A DNA stretch of 6,731 bases from contig DAOPYE010000116.1 in NCBI GenBank assembly GCA_035352715.1, positions 1 through 6,731 on the forward strand, given 5' to 3'. This document shows, one piece after another, positions 6,231 to 6,731 of this stretch (position 1 is the first letter of the stretch; the number at the start of each line of letters is the position of its first letter). The notes under the pieces were generated by a model. It did not search any database. It saw only the letters and a program-made list of their open reading frames with translations, and was not told the origin of the DNA. The position numbers and the translations under genes were made by a program. Source of the DNA: DAOPYE01 sp035352715. Lineage in GTDB: Bacteria > Acidobacteriota > Holophagae > Holophagales > Holophagaceae.

Positions 6231-6731
6231 ATGACCTACGCAAAGCTCACGCCTCCGACTTCGGGCCAGAAGATCACGATGGGCGCCAATGGCAAGTTGC
6301 AGGTGCCCGATAACCCGGTGCTGCTGTTCATCGAGGGCGATGGCACGGGGCCGGATCTATGGGCGGCCTCCCGCCGCGTGTTCGACGCCGCGGTGGAAAA
6401 AGCCTACGCGGGCAAGCGCAAGATCGAGTGGTTCGAGGTCTTCGCGGGCGAGAAGGCCAACACGGTCTATGGTCCCGCCACCTGGCTGCACGAGGACACC
6501 CTGACCGCCTTCCGCGAATACCTGGTGGGCATCAAAGGCCCCCTGACCACGCCTGTCGGCAAGGGGGTGCGCAGCATCAATGTGGCCCTGCGCCAGATGC
6601 TGGATCTCTACGTCTGCCTGCGCCCCGTGCGCTGGTATGAAGGCGTCCCCAGTCCCGTGAAAAAGCCCAACCTTATCGATATGGTGATCTTCCGCGAGAA
6701 CACCGAGGACATCTACGCGGGCATCGAGTGG
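6231..6731 (+). CDS. icd: Isocitrate dehydrogenase, NADP-dependent type, N-terminal 167 codons (cut by window end)
   Basis: The reading frame runs open from ATG 6231 to the window edge; about 250 further residues are expected from the roughly 416-residue E. coli enzyme. It would oxidise and decarboxylate isocitrate to 2-oxoglutarate in the cytoplasm. The protein aligns with E. coli Icd almost without gaps, offset by two residues. Shared blocks are IEGDGTG (34-40), DAAVEKAY (52-59), IKGPLTTPVG (101-110), RSINVALRQ (114-122), LRPVRWY (130-136) and FRENTEDIYAG (154-164). Substrate-binding residues S115, N117, R121, R131, R155 and Y162 are all present, as are K102 and T107. S115 is the counterpart of E. 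coli Ser113, the AceK phosphorylation site. The cofactor-determining C-terminal residues lie outside the window, so NADP use is inferred from overall similarity. It follows acn on the same strand and probably shares its transcript. Confidence 0.95.
   Translation, partial: MTYAKLTPPTSGQKITMGANGKLQVPDNPVLLFIEGDGTGPDLWAASRRVFDAAVEKAYAGKRKIEWFEVFAGEKANTVYGPATWLHEDTLTAFREYLVGIKGPLTTPVGKGVRSINVALRQMLDLYVCLRPVRWYEGVPSPVKKPNLIDMVIFRENTEDIYAGIEW

Overview
The window carries the start of an acn-icd pair (two consecutive citric acid cycle enzymes), a divergently transcribed hybrid histidine kinase, a phosphoglycolate-phosphatase-like HAD hydrolase, and a secreted beta-helix protein. The DNA is GC-rich with strong G/C preference at third codon positions. 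The aconitase is of the mitochondrial (ACO2-like) type rather than the AcnA or AcnB type of E. coli, while the isocitrate dehydrogenase is close to the E. coli NADP enzyme. Together with the style of the beta-helix lipoprotein and the intergenic CTTGGTG repeats, this suggests a non-proteobacterial Gram-negative such as an Acidobacteriota of the Holophaga/Geothrix kind. That assignment is inference and cannot be proved from the window.

Layout. 3-1235 (+): Gly-rich, probably lipid-anchored right-handed beta-helix protein of unknown function. It converges with the next gene, leaving a 21-bp gap that holds part of a small GC hairpin. 1257-1964 (-): HAD phosphatase (Gph type) with a GTG start and a clear GGAGG ribosome binding site. 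1965-2111: spacer with a nested inverted-repeat structure. 2112-3713 (-): four-helix membrane hybrid histidine kinase with its own C-terminal receiver. 3714-3869: divergent control region with a CRP-like dyad, a TATATT -10 box and a second small dyad, all placed for control of aconitase. 3870-6113 (+): complete aconitase. 6114-6230: spacer almost filled by an imperfect CTTGGTG tandem/inverted repeat that can fold into a long hairpin, then a T6 run and the icd ribosome binding site. 6231 to the window end (+): first 167 codons of NADP-type isocitrate dehydrogenase, open at the right edge.

How the parts relate. Aconitase makes isocitrate from citrate and Icd oxidises it to 2-oxoglutarate, so the two genes are functionally consecutive and probably co-transcribed through the repeat. 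The kinase shares the divergent control region with aconitase, but nothing in the sequence shows that it regulates it. No complete new multi-gene system is visible. The points most worth a second look are the repeat between acn and icd, the CRP-like site over the acn promoter, and the folded spacer between the kinase and the phosphatase.
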